DNA of 64,000 bases from Eudorina sp. 2006-703-Eu-15 (taxonomy: Eukaryota; Chlorophyta; Chlorophyceae; Chlamydomonadales; Volvocaceae), in the NCBI GenBank assembly GCA_003117195.1, contig BDSI01000138.1, positions 62,001-126,000 on the forward strand, in the 5' to 3' direction. This document shows, piece by piece, positions 1 through 12,100 of the stretch. A model generated the notes under the pieces. The model was not told where the DNA came from, searched no databases, and saw only the letters and a program-made list of their open reading frames with translations. Numbering within the stretch: the stretch's first letter is position 1; each line of letters begins with the position of its first letter. A program made the position numbers and the translations under genes.

Positions 1-487
1 CCTCGATATCCTTTCAGTTAAGGGACCAAGGAAAGGGTCGGTTGCCGTCTAGCTGGCAGCCGGAACCGCACCCTATCACGCCCTCCCTTTCTCCTCCTTC
101 CCTCCCTCCATCCCTCCCTCCCGTTGCAACCCAGTTGACAGCGGCTACGGTCACAACGTTTTCTCGCGCGCATCCTCCCGTGCCTCGCACCAAAATATAT
201 CTATTCATTAGCTCTCCAATTCGTTCATTAAGTCATTCGAACTCTTTCAGGATCAAGTGCGTGATGCTGACATCAGCCCGCGGCAGCGGAATGTGCTCCA
301 CCCGACGCTTCGCAGACAACGCGCGGCGGCAGGCCCTCCGCCGCACGTGCCTGCGCCCGTGTGTATGTACGGCCACCCAGGCGGCGAGAACCCGTGCCAG
401 ACCCGCGTCAACCACCCGCGCTCAACCGCGCCAGGCGCGCCTTGGAACCGTGCCCCGCCCCGCGTGGGGCACCGTACTATGATTGGA

Positions 488-648
488 TTGACTCCTGCCC
501 CGGCCGCCTCCCCCTCCTCACCCTCCTTCCCCTTCTTCGCCTCCTCCTTCTCCACTACTCCACAACGTCCTCCTCCTCCCCTTCCTACACCCTTTCCTCC
601 TCCCCCTCCTCCTCCCCCTCCTTCTCCTCCTCCCCCTCCTCCCCGCAG
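488..648 (+). repeat. Long pyrimidine tract ending in CCCCGCAG
   Basis: About 160 bp that is almost all C and T on the plus strand, strongest at 567-645, ending CCTCCCCGCAG. A smaller tract lies at 78-122. It could form triplex DNA, or serve as a plus-strand polypyrimidine tract with a 3' splice site for a gene beginning outside this window; no convincing exon follows. Confidence 0.6.
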
Positions 649-1283
649 CAAAGACCCATCCGGCAGCCAACCAAGCCAGTGCGCATCCTAAACCCGCCCA
701 AAGCACCGAAGCACAGGACTCGCCCTGCGACCTGAGGTCGTTTGACGACGTTTGAAAGCTGCTGCCACACAGCCATCACAGGCGGCCGCAGCGGGCCGAT
801 GGAGCCCCACGGAGCGCCTCAACACCCCACCGGTCGTCCCCGCACGAGTTGGGACCGCACCGCAGACAGCCAGGTAGGCCTCCAGCCAGGTTGCGCCGGA
901 ACCATTTCCACCCCCGGATCCGCACTCGCCGCCACGACCGACCCATCCGGCGCCTCTGGTGGAGGAGTCCATACTCCACCTAGGTCGGAGCCCGGAGACC
1001 ACATCCGTCCTCCCGGAGCACCTGGGGTGCATGCGGCAGGGCCGGCTTACACTAACTATCCCGATCTATCGTGCACACCGCCGGCGGCCCCAACGGTCAG
1101 TTCGTTTGCCGTATGTACGAATGTACGGTGTTGTGCCAAGCGATGCATGCATGTCGCTCTGTCCGGAGGGTAACCCTGGCAGGCAACGATGATGCGTTCT
1201 TGGGGTCCACGCGGGGTTTGTCATTCATTGGCTCATTCATATTGCTAAACACCAGCCGCATCGCCGCCGCCGCCGTACGATTC

Positions 1284-1308
1284 GGGTCGGGTCGGGTCGG
1301 GTCGGGTC
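1284..1308 (+). repeat. GGGTC x5 G-rich tract
   Basis: Five consecutive GGGTC units on the plus strand give four or more closely spaced G3 runs with 2-nt loops, a good G-quadruplex candidate in intergenic DNA. Confidence 0.8.
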
Positions 1309-1440
1309 CGCTGACGAACGGAAATGCAGATGTGGCCGTTGGACACCGTGTGTACGACGGAGCCGCGTCTCTTGTGGAACAAAGCAATAAGGCAAGTCTC
1401 CCCGGAGGGCCCCCCGGTGACCAAATACACCCACCCACGC

Positions 1441-1565
1441 CCACCGTACGCAGGCGCAAACACACAAACACGTACACAACTATACGCACAACTATACACA
1501 CACATAAACACACACACACACACACATAAAAACACACACACACATAAAAACACATAAAAACACGT
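1441..1565. repeat. CA-rich microsatellite with A5 interruptions
   Basis: Runs of ACACAC broken by ATAAAAAC and CGTACACAACTATACGC. Simple-sequence DNA in the intergenic region beyond gene 1. Confidence 0.85.
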
Positions 1566-2266
1566 GAGCGCGTGGGAGGTGGCGTCTCTCAATAGACGGC
1601 TTTGCTTGCGCAGTGCTTTCACAATCAAATGCCTCAAGCGGATTGCAGCTCCGTACAACACGAAAGACATGACGTGGCGAAGAAGGATATGATATATAGA
1701 TAGCCCGCGGACGACAGCCGCGCTAGCTGGACTGACCGACCCGCGGGTCACAAAGGTACGGCAAGCAAATACGGCGACGACGGAGGTACGGCTCTACCTC
1801 CACACGTCGTGTTGTCACAACAGCACCCGAAGGAAGGAAGCAGTGGGTCACCTCTGGATCCAAGTGGAACCCGAGAGAGTGGGACCGCTTATCTGCCGCG
1901 CACGTCCCGCGATTCTGATGACACACAAACGAGCATCAGCAAGCGCATGAAGCAGTCGAGCGACAACGGACAAGACACACGCCAGGCGCGGGCGGCCGCA
2001 CTGATAATTTATTATTGTTTGGCAAGCACTGTCATAACTTAAACATGACCAAAACAGGGACAGATAGAGAGTCTTCGCTGATTGCCGCCTGCTTGCCGAG
2101 TGCACAAACTCAAGAAGATAGACCAGCCCAACAGAAACATCAATAAACCCAGCAAGGACTGCCAGCAAAAGGCTGCCTGTCGCGGTAAATCATAAAGCAA
2201 CACCCCGGGGCGGTCGCGCGTGACGCACTCCGCGGAGTATGTACGCGCGTCGTATTTGACACGCGT

Positions 2267-2271
2267 TTACA
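2267..2271 (-). terminator. TGTAA polyadenylation signal candidate for gene 1
   Basis: The minus strand reads TGTAA, the usual volvocine poly(A) signal, about 500 nt past the gene 1 stop. It is the first such motif I noticed downstream and implies a 3' UTR of roughly 0.5 kb. Confidence 0.4.
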
Positions 2272-2772
2272 CGCACGCACACTTCGGACGGAGCAACACA
2301 CACGCAGAAACACGCGCATCAGCGTATACGGCGGCAAAGGAAGGGGGCACAGAAATGGACACATCTAGGCAAACCGCCCTCCCCGCGCATGGACTTCCTT
2401 CCTGTCCTGCTGGACATATCTACACACTGCCTCTTCAGCCATCATCACCGGTGAAGCGCTGAAGCCCCAACTGCTGCGTCCGTGGCGGGCTCCGCACGCG
2501 GCGCCGTACAATTGTGCCGTACCACTTTGGAACGCTACCCCGTCTTCAGCTCCTGGAATCCCCGGCAAGCGGGTCATGGGGCGCGTGGGCAGCCCACCAA
2601 GCCCGACTGACCCGCGTACGGGTCCAATATTGAGTCCAAAACGGAAACCTGGTCAAGCCATTGCGTCTGTTGGCTGTGACCCCAGCCAGCCAGCAAGCCA
2701 GCAAGCCAGCACGCCAGACAGCGAGCCATGCAGACAGACACGCAGCCAGCCAGCGAGCCAACCAGCTGGCCT

Positions 2773-5700
2773 TTATTCGCCTTGCAGTGGGATTTCATCA
2801 TCGGTCGGTGGGGGCTCCCCAAATGCCGCCGCCCAGACCTCAGCTCCACCCTCCATCCACGTAGAGGATGCCGGCGAGGGTCGCCCCTGTGGAGCAGACA
2901 ACAGCGGCTGCTGCTGCTGTTGCGGCGGCGGCGGCGGCGGGTCCTGGAGGCCGACGTAAGCATGGGGTGGCCGGGTGGATAAGTTCACACCACCACATGC
3001 GGTCGTTGAGACGGCGGCTGCCGCGCCGGACCCGGCCAGACGGCCTCCATCAGGCACCGGCGGCAAGGCAGTCATGGAGCCGCAGCTGCTCCCGGGTTGG
3101 ATGTGCTGCTGTGCCTGCAGGTGCTGCTGTTGGGCCTGCAGGTGCTGTTGCTGCAGTTGCTGATGTTGCTGCTGTAGCTGCTGCTGCTGCTCCTCGTCAC
3201 CATGCGACCAAGCCTGCCACAGGGCCATAGCAGAGGCCGAGGCGACGCCGTCGGAGGGCCGCGCAGCCTCCAGTCCTAGCTGCTGCGTCTGCTCCTGCTG
3301 CTGTGCCTGCTGCGCCTGCTGCTGTGCCTGCTGCTGTGCCTGCTGCTGTGCCTGCTGCTGTGCCTGCTGCTGTGCCTGCTGCTGTGCCTGCTGCTGTGCC
3401 TGCTGCTGTGCCTGCTGCTGTGCCTGCTGCTGGTGTGTAAGCGTAAGTTGGAGCTGGTGCTGTTGTGGAAGCAAAACATGGTGCATAGCCTGCTGCTGGA
3501 CCACCTGATTTTGGTGCTGGTGCTGGTGCTGCTGCTGCTGCTGAATCATGACCTGCTGCTGGTGCTGTAGCTGGTGTTGAACGGTCTGCTGGTGCTGCTG
3601 CTGCTGCTCGTTCAGAAGGGTCAGCTGGACAATCCGGGACTCCTGCTTCACCGTGACCTGCTGCGGGTATGACGGCGGTGGAGGCGGCGGTGGCAGGGAG
3701 CCGCCCCCAGGGAAACCTCTCTCGCGCTCGGGTCTAGGTTGTTGCACACCCGATGGTGCAAACAGCGCATCATGCTGCCCGGCTGCCTCCCCGCCAGAGC
3801 CACTGCCCACGGAGACCAGCGACGGCATGAGGGGCAGGGACTGCAACGCCATTGAGCTGCTGCGACTGCAGTCGGGGGCATGCTGGCCGGCACCCATGCT
3901 CGGGCTCTCACCGCCGCCCGCTCCGCCGGGTCCTCGGCTGGCATACGGACTGAAGCGCGCAGCAGAACCCGAAGACGGTAGCTGGTGGGACAAGCCTGCG
4001 CTGGGCCCCAGGCGGCGCACAGGCCCTGGGGAACCGGAGCCCTCCATGTCGAACACCTGCTGCGGTGGCTGTTGCTGCTGCTGCTGCTGCAGCTGTTGAG
4101 GTTGCTGCTGCGGCTGCTGGTGGTGATGCACCTGCTGAAGCTGCTGCCTCTGGCCCTGGTCGTACTGCTGCAGTCGGAGCTGTAGCTGTAGCTGCAGCTG
4201 GAGGTCCTGTTGCTCTTGTTGGTCCAGTTGCTGCCTGAGCTGCAGCAACTGGGGCGTCTGCTGTCCGTCCTCGCCACCGCTCTGCAATCCAAGAAATCGA
4301 TCCAGCCGGCCCGACGCCTCAGCGGTCCGCCCAGACAGCCCCTCCCTTAGTACGAGCGCCCGGGAGCTGGCTGCGGCAGCAACCGCCGTCGTCTCCGCCG
4401 CCTGCTGTTGTGCAGCGGCCCTTCCATACCCCGCAAGCATGGGCTCCCGGCCCGGTCCCGGGGCACTGCCGACGGACCCCAAAACCGCTGCGGCTGCCGC
4501 AACGGGGCCCCCTCCGCACCCGCTCGGTGGCGTTCCGTGGGGGCGGACATTGCCCCTTGCGGTCAGCGCGAGGCCGCCTGACAGAGCCCAGCCGGCGCTA
4601 CCCGCCCCAAAGCTCAAGCCTGCCTGCTGTGGCTGCTGCAGCTCCTCCTTGATTCGAGTGCCGGCCAGCAGGTCCATCCTGGATCGCTCCACGGGGGAGA
4701 CACCCTCGGAGGACACCAGGGACCCGATGGTGACCCAGGGGGCCGCAGCGCCGGCAGCAGCAGCAGAAGCAGCGTCGTCAGACCTGTTGCCGCCGGTGCT
4801 GCTCGCCGCCGTGACAAGGCTTAGTGGCTTGTAATCTACCAGCATGGTCCCCAAGGAATCACTCCCGGCATGCCGGTGCTGCTGGTGCTGCTGGTGCTGC
4901 CGGTGCTGCTGGTGCTGCTGCAGTCGCTGCACACTGAGAGTTGGGCGAGCGAGGCTTAGTACGGCGCCGCCGCTGGCAGACGGGGCGGCACCGCCGCAGC
5001 CGCCAGTGTCAGCTTCATTGGGCCGAATCTGCAATCGCAGGGCGGCCGAGCCCAGCGAAGCAGTGGGGGTTGTGATATCAGGCAGGCCGCCACTGAAGGT
5101 TCGAGCCAGTTGGGACTCCTCAATACGGGCTGTGGATGCCGCGCCCGTAGAAGCGTTGCTGAGGCTACCTTCCACACCGCAGCCGGTGCAGCTCGCCGTG
5201 ATGGCCCGCAGCGCGGTATCCCTGTGCGGCAGGGATGCTGTCCGAGCCAGGGGTGACAGCGCCGCTTCGTTGTCAGAGCCCCGGCGTCCGCCACCTCCCG
5301 AGCGGGTGCGTTCCTCGAACAGCGACACCATATCCCGGTGCCCGGCCGGTGGGGTTTGCGACGGCTGCACACCCCCGGCCCAACGAATGCTGGGCCTGGC
5401 TGCTGTGGCACTCTCTTTCAGCGGCATGGACGGGCCGGCAACGTTGCTGAGGTCCAGGACTGTGATGGGGCCGCGGGGCGCGTCTCCGTCGTCCTTGTGG
5501 GCCGCTGAGCGGTGGGACGCGCTCGCGGATCCGGCGCGGCCGGCGGCCGCTGTGCGAGCCGCGTCTGCAGCTCCCGGGCCGGCGGCGCTTCGGCCGGAGC
5601 CGGATGGTCGTCCCAGCTCCGATGCCCACACGCCCAGCGGTTCCACCAGGTATCTTCTTTTCCTGGTTTCTTGCAAGGCGCCAGAACCGGACGTTAGCGG

Positions 5701-6095
5701 CTCGTACGCGACCGCCACAACGCATCGCCTTGGCGCGTTGGCCGGGTTGAACCGCCGGCTCAACTGCGGGGCGCAGGGAGATTTGAGGACGCGTTTTGTT
5801 GAGGTGCCCGAGCCAATGGAGCGGGCAGGCGCTGCAGGAGATCTCCTTTACGGGCAATACGTTTGCATTTTCATGTCCTGTTCGGACGAGGGAGGTGCCG
5901 GACGCAGGGCCAGTCCATGACAGATATAATAAGCCAGAACTGCAAAACCATTGAGTAACAAGCCTCTTTGGACAAGTTGACCGGGTGATGGCGTCGAAGA
6001 CCAGTGACAAAGGGAAAGGGCGGTACCTGATGAGCCTCTTCCGGGTCGCCATCCCATGAAAAGATCTCGAGTTCTTGCAGACGGGAACCTGACAT
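2773..6095 (-). CDS. Gene 1: polyQ member of the local VEPLG-motif family, two exons, about 1019 aa
   Basis: Function unknown. Proposed exon 1 is 6027-6095 (23 codons, containing ELEIFSWDGD, ending CAG|GTACCG). The intron is 5764-6026 and ends CCCCGCAG. Exon 2 is 5763-2773. The join is phase 0, and exon 2 has no in-frame ATG at its start, so an upstream exon is needed. Residues 57-67 are RKRRYLVEPLG. Then come low-complexity Ser/Gly/Ala/Gln segments, GPVRRLGP near residue 600 with RFSPYASR about 25 residues later, a Q-rich region with a (QQQA)n array, ALWQAW near 868 followed by an acidic DEE, and EVWAAAFGEPPP near 996, close to the C-terminus. Gene 2 has the same islands in the same order, so the two are sisters. 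The low-complexity body and acidic-aromatic islands resemble intrinsically disordered regulators, which is inference only. The ORF is secure; the first exon is well supported but unproven. Confidence 0.85.
3300..3432 (-). repeat. 12-bp tandem repeat encoding (QQQA)n in gene 1
   Basis: About ten near-perfect copies of a 12-bp unit (plus strand CTGCTGTGCCTG) lie in frame with gene 1 and give QQQA repeats. Low interruption suggests recent expansion and probable length variation between strains. Gene 2 lacks this block. Confidence 0.95.
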
Positions 6096-6175
6096 CGGGT
6101 AAGGGTGAGCCCGGCTGTGCGGGCTTTAGCAACCGACACGCATGGGAATATCTGAATAAGCATCAATAAAACTCA

Positions 6176-6181
6176 TTTATA
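6176..6181 (-). promoter_or_regulatory. TATA-like element upstream of gene 1
   Basis: The minus strand reads CACTATAAATGAG here, about 80 nt upstream of the proposed gene 1 ATG at 6095. Position and sequence suit a TATA box, with transcription starting around 6145-6155. No transcript evidence is available. Confidence 0.4.
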
Positions 6182-9100
6182 GTGTTATCAGTGGCATAAA
6201 ATTAATCGAGATGTAATAGTGATGAGGCAGCAACTATGTCTGTGATGGAGCGCGTAGTTGCGTCACGCCAGAGAGCTTTGGGATACTACAAGCTGTGCCA
6301 GTTGTTATAACTTTGTTTTAATCAAATGTGGTATTCTTGACGCAGGCACGGAATTGCGCCAACCAGCGCCATTTTATTCGTCGTCGCAGTACTGAACAAC
6401 AGCACGGGCAGGAGATCTTGGCTCAGTTGCGTACCAGGGCTCTGGAACAAAAATGCAAGATACTTTTAGATGCCTAGATATAGTCTCCTTTGTCCCAAAA
6501 TGGTGTCGTTAAGTTATGACCTATGTCCTTGACTCAACCTTGGCGAATCACAAGCGCTAGCATAATCTAGTCAGTTATTGCTGTGAACGTATAGAGCACA
6601 ACAGTTGTAGAAATCAACATCGGCGTACCTGAGCTTGGCAACTGCAAAAATATTGTGCAGTTGCCGGCTCGGCAATGGTTATGCTTATGTGATTCCATAC
6701 AATCAATCGAAATCAATAGGAATGATATATTATAAATTTTGTAGGTGGTGAGGTAATGCAGTACCGGCGCCGACCCCTTGGCTCGTGGGTGTTTCGGTGT
6801 TGCCTGAACTGCCGGTTGTAGCCATTCGCGATGTTCAGCCACAATATGTATGTAATTCTGGTTACGATTTATCTTCCCTCAGAACTTCAGACGCGCTCTG
6901 GCAGCTTGCTCTTCGCAGGAACAGGAGTACTGTACCTGTACATCACATGCGAAACAGGCGCAGTCAAAGCTGCTTGCCCAGATTTTTCTTCTATAGATAC
7001 CATTCGGATAAGGTATAGCATGGGTAACGGCCTTGCCAAATGTGGGTATGACTTTGAAACCTGCCCAGTCGAACGGAGATCCTTGGACGGGCATCGTTGA
7101 ATCAGGTGTATACGGATGGCGTACATACATATATTCACGTATTCAGATGCATTCGTCCGCAAAGACGCTCTGCTCCGTTTTGCACAGTTATTTACTGCGT
7201 TTTTAAGCAATCGTTCCAGGGTCTTTCCAAAAGTATTTTGGCGCACACGGCCGCTGGGCACTCGTAAAGTTCGGGGAATCAAACGATGGACGGACATCGG
7301 TTTTATAAATCAGGGCGCATTAATAATCCGATGGTTATAAGGCAAACATGATTTTCCGTTGCCGTGCATCCAAAGGTTGACAGCGGTAGTTCCTGATGGT
7401 TCCTGACCAGAGGTGGCCTGTTATAAAACGGATGCCCCAATGTGAAAGACAATATGCGCAAATTGTAAAGTGATGAACCTGCAGTAATTTATTGCTGGGG
7501 ACGATACCGTCCAAGCGGCCTACGGATTTTTTTAGAAATTAGCGCGAATTTGAACCCTGGAATACCATTATTCCTTTCGTCTGTTGAAAATCTGAAGTAT
7601 GGCTGTTTGAGGGGGCGTGAACCCTAGCTGCAGTTCCGGTTATCAACGATGCACATTTGTAATCTTCAGATAAATGTTACCGCTATGATAGTGGTGCGCA
7701 CCTGTATTGATCTCCTGCGTTTTTTAACCGTGCAGCATCTAAATGAGTGGGTGGCAGTCAGTGCGGCAACCAGAACCTTCCTCGTTTGCACAAGAATTCA
7801 CCAGGCGTACCCGCGAGACCCGCGTAATGCAGTTCCGGGTATGCGCGGTCAATATCCAACGGCAGCTGTGGCGCATCAGCCGCTACACTGAACGTTTGCC
7901 GTCCGTCGAGTGGCGATGAGCGCAACCGGGTCGCGATCGCTCAGCCGTGGAGTCTGCTGCGGTGATGACTGCCCCCTGCGATGCGTGCTCCCCGACATGA
8001 TGGCTATGGGTTCTTAGTCCACGTGCGTTTGCCGTCCGGAGGGAGCAGGGGGAGGGCAAGGTGCTGCTGCGGTGCAGTGTCGGTGGCTTGCTGGCCAGCG
8101 CCGAAACACCGACTTGATGGGGGCATGCAAAACCGCGCCCATTCCGGCCGCGCCTGATGGGCCCGGCTGGCCTGCTGCAGGCTCTCATCGGGTGCTGCAG
8201 CAACGGTTTCCTGACAATGCGCGGCCCCACACTACGCTGCACTACGCTACGCCACGCCGCTCCAGTCGCGTAATTTCCTGCGGCCCCTGAAGCGCCTCGT
8301 ACCCGTGATGGAGAACCCATGGAAAGCCCGGATGACAGGTTTAGGGTTACATCCAGGCACATCGCGCCGCCCGGGTTTCCACTCCCTTTGCATGAAACCG
8401 GTGGTGGGATGCGCATTACCGTAGGTGCCGCCGCGCGGGCGCTGCAGCGCTCCGACAGAAGTGCCTCCATCGGGCGTGTGCCCTGGCGCCGCACGCACCC
8501 CCTTGATATCGTTTGCTGGGTCCCAAAATGGACGATGGGTCGTACTACAACCGGTATAAGGCTGTATGTGGCAGTTTTTTCCTGCTATGGATGGACGGAC
8601 GGGTGTCGGTGCGGGCCCGGCTTCAGCCTGGCGCTGCGTAGACCTTCGCTAGTACCCTCATGTCCCTTAGTATCCCAAATACTGCCAATCAATGCAAACG
8701 TTACAAAGTGGACCCTTGGTCCCGACCGGGCGTTCCAAAGCCAATTGCAAGGCTGTCGCGGCGGCTGGCCCCTCGTGGTCGCCGTTTGGGGCAGCGCTTG
8801 CAGAGATGCGCACCCGGCCGGTCCTGTCATGTATGACACGCCCAGCTATTTGGGGTCCGGCACTGCTTCACGCAAAATCAAGGGCCAACAACTTCCGACA
8901 TCTCATCCCGACGGGCCAAGGGGCCATGCTGTTGACCCGGGCCCCCTTCCCCCCAACAAGTCCAGTCCACGTGGCAGCGGACCGGTGATCTCATCTCGCT
9001 GGGTTTCTTCGCCCGGGCAGGCCCGTCCTCTCCGGGGTTAACGCCTCCCAGGAGCATCTATCGTACATGCCGTACGGCAGCTGGGCTGGCGGCTCCACGG

Positions 9101-12100
9101 CTGGGCCTCCAGCCCAGAAAGCTGTGCTGCGCAAGGCACGCCGAGGGGTCAGGGCGGGGCCGATGCCTCTTGAGCTGGATGGGCAGGGAGCGGCGCGACA
9201 GGGAAGCGAGTGACCCGGGCCACATTACCATCGGGACCCCCTCTTGCGGAGCCGTCTGTTCATGATGACAGAAGTTGTCACAGAGGGTTACAGAGGGCTT
9301 TCGACTACTAGAACGGCGACGGTTGGGCGACTGGGCGTGAGAGTGCTGTCTCGGGTGCAGTGCTGAGCGCCACGAACCCTCGGGGGATTCGCTGGAGAAA
9401 GAAACCAGTTCAAGCAAGGTACCGACAGGAAGGAGGAAATGTTCGGTCGAGGGCGTCTTGACCACCGTTGATGGCATCGGAACCTGGGCTGCGCGACTCG
9501 CTGAGGCGTGTGTCAGGGGTCGGCGGCTGCACCGTCGCCAGGTGGGTTGCGGCGACGGGACGGTGAACTCGACTCGTGAACTCGACTCTTGGAGGTCACC
9601 ACGACGGTTACATGATGTGCGGTACAAGTCTTCATACAGGAAGTTCATCAGCCCGAAAATGGTGGGCGCCGTAAGCGAACTCGCAGCACGAGGGCACTGC
9701 CTAGTGCCTACGCTGCTCCTCCGCGGAGCTCCCAACAAACCCACGCCCGCGGCTACTTTAGGGGGCAAAAATACAAAGGCAAAAGATGCATTTGGTAAGG
9801 AGTGCAGTCAACGAATCGCCATTCCTGAAGCACGGCACGAGGAGGCCATTTTTGCAGAAGCCTCCCGGCAGAACTGCAGTAAATGGAGCTGCTGAGGCAG
9901 GCAACGAGCCAGGTCCTGGAGGACCACCTCGCCGCGACCCTGTCCAGCTCAGCCGAAACCCTATCGGACTGCCCGTCCTTCAATGAGGTACAAATCGCCG
10001 GATGAAAGCCCGTTTGACTAAAGAATCAGAGAAAACAGTGCGCGCTGGCCGCCTGGCACCAAAGCGCCTTGACCCGATCGTGCGCGGCAGCAAGTCGCGC
10101 GACGCCATCTTGGTCCCACACATCCGCAACAGGGTGGAAAGAAAGCGAAGAAGGCCCCCATCGTCTCCCATGTCTGTGAGGAGGTGCTTCACGTCGACCC
10201 CGGCAACCAGGAGCAGCAGTACCATGCACATTGCGGTCGGCAGGGCGCCGAAAGGCAGAGGGGTCGGCGGCACGTGGACCCAGCAAGGCGCCACGTGCGC
10301 TCGCCCCTGCCGAGTGAAGTAACGACTAGCAAACCAGTCCTGGAGTCGAAACCTAATGAGAGGCAATAACACAAAGCTGGCGGCCCCCGCAGCGGCCAGA
10401 AGCTCGATTTTCGCGGCCACAACCCATTACGACCTAAATTACACAGCAAGGCCATCAGCACATTCCCCAACAGCCAGCGCCCATACGACCCTATCACCAC
10501 CATCATGGGGCTTCTGGACCACAGGTCATCGTACCGCGTTAAGCCTTGTGCCCGCCCTATACAGCCCTGCCCCGGGCGCGTGCCGTAGATGCCTGAACAG
10601 CGCGCGCGCGTCATGACGAACGCGCGTCGTAGTGTGTGTGACTTTGCTTATTGTCCTCATTATTGCCTCGTCGCTGCACACCGCGCCTGCCTGCCAGGCC
10701 AAAGCACAAAGCGGTTCATCTTCCCGCAGTCAGCAGCCTTTCCGTGCGAACCATTATGAATTTTTAACGTCGTGTCCATGGTTTGGCGTCACCATACGAA
10801 AAATAGACACGCACGCGAACTTTCTGCTCCCGCAGCGTGCCCGACCTCTCCCATAAACAATGTCCAACAGCGAGAGGTAGCCAGCATCTTCCATCGCCGC
10901 CAACCCCGGCGGCGGCTGTTCGAGCAAGCCGGACCGGCAGTAAGGCCAGCTAGCTTGGTTGCAACCACACAAACGGACGCATCAACCATCTGTTTATAAC
11001 CGTCAGGCTCCTCCCCGACCTCTCCCTGTCCGCAAAACGGCCGCCAACTCCATGCAGGAGTGAGGGGCCACGGCCTATGCAATGTGTTCTACAACGCGAC
11101 ACCCCTGGGATGGGACATCGCGGGTCGACCCAAGGTTGCCAACCATGGCCAGCCCCGCCGCAGCCAATGGACCGAAAAAACTCTGTCTCCCATACACGCG
11201 GATCGGATCGAATCGGATAGGGACCTTTGGGGCGCTGCAATCCATGAAGTCAGTCCACGCAGGGGCCTCGCCGGCCCCGGACGACACCGCGTACTCTCAA
11301 GAGCGTCACGTGCGTTGTTTGTAGCACACACTCGGTCCGGACGGCCCTCACCCCGTCCGGCTGGCGTCTACGCCATACGCTTGGAGCACCACAGCTGTAG
11401 GTTTAACCCTGTGGCCCCGCCATCGTTTGGTCGGGACGCGTGCCGCATTGCGCTGCATAACACGCACGGTCCAACCCTCATCGCTCACATCACAAGAAAG
11501 AATCAATTACCACACAGCCATACACCCTCAGCCTTGATACGGATGCAAGCGGCAGCGGCCCCATACGGGGAGGGCTTACGCCGCCCTGCGCACCGTCCCG
11601 CCCCCGCATGTATCGGGCCACCGCCGATTGCACCGAACTGCCTCGCCTCCTACATCCCCTCGAGAAGCTTCTTCCCTTTTCCCTAGCGCAGCCCTGCGCC
11701 CTTCTACTGCGAGCCATGACACCGTTACCAAACCGCATCCTGGAGTGCGGTTGGACGGGTCGTCGCACCACGACCGGGGGGCTCCCGGCACAGCCGCTCC
11801 GCGCGGGACTGACCGGGCCCGCACGTCCTCACGGCCGGCTGCCCGCCCCTCACAAGCACGGCCCCACGACCTCATCGCCTCTGAAACTTACGGGACACAC
11901 ATCGTTGGTCTCACCGGGTGACCGGGTGGTGGTCATGTATCGTATCATCCCTTGGAACAGCGCGTCGCGTCGCGTCACGTCTCCAAGCCCCGTTGGCAGC
12001 CCCCCGGCAGCAGCACACGTGGGCCAGACACAACGCACCAACACGCAGCCCTGCTTCCCAACGCCACAGCCCTGTCCCTGGACTGACCGCGAGGACTCGC

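Larger units (their letters stand above)
1..2266. other. Intergenic sequence beyond gene 1
   Basis: No supportable gene. Contains pyrimidine tracts, the GGGTC array and CA-rich microsatellites. Short overlapping frames on both strands look like GC-rich background. Confidence 0.6.

Noticed and set aside
3300..3432. CRISPR-like regular repeats
   Set aside because: The 12-bp repeats are in-frame coding microsatellite without spacers. No CRISPR arrays occur in the window.
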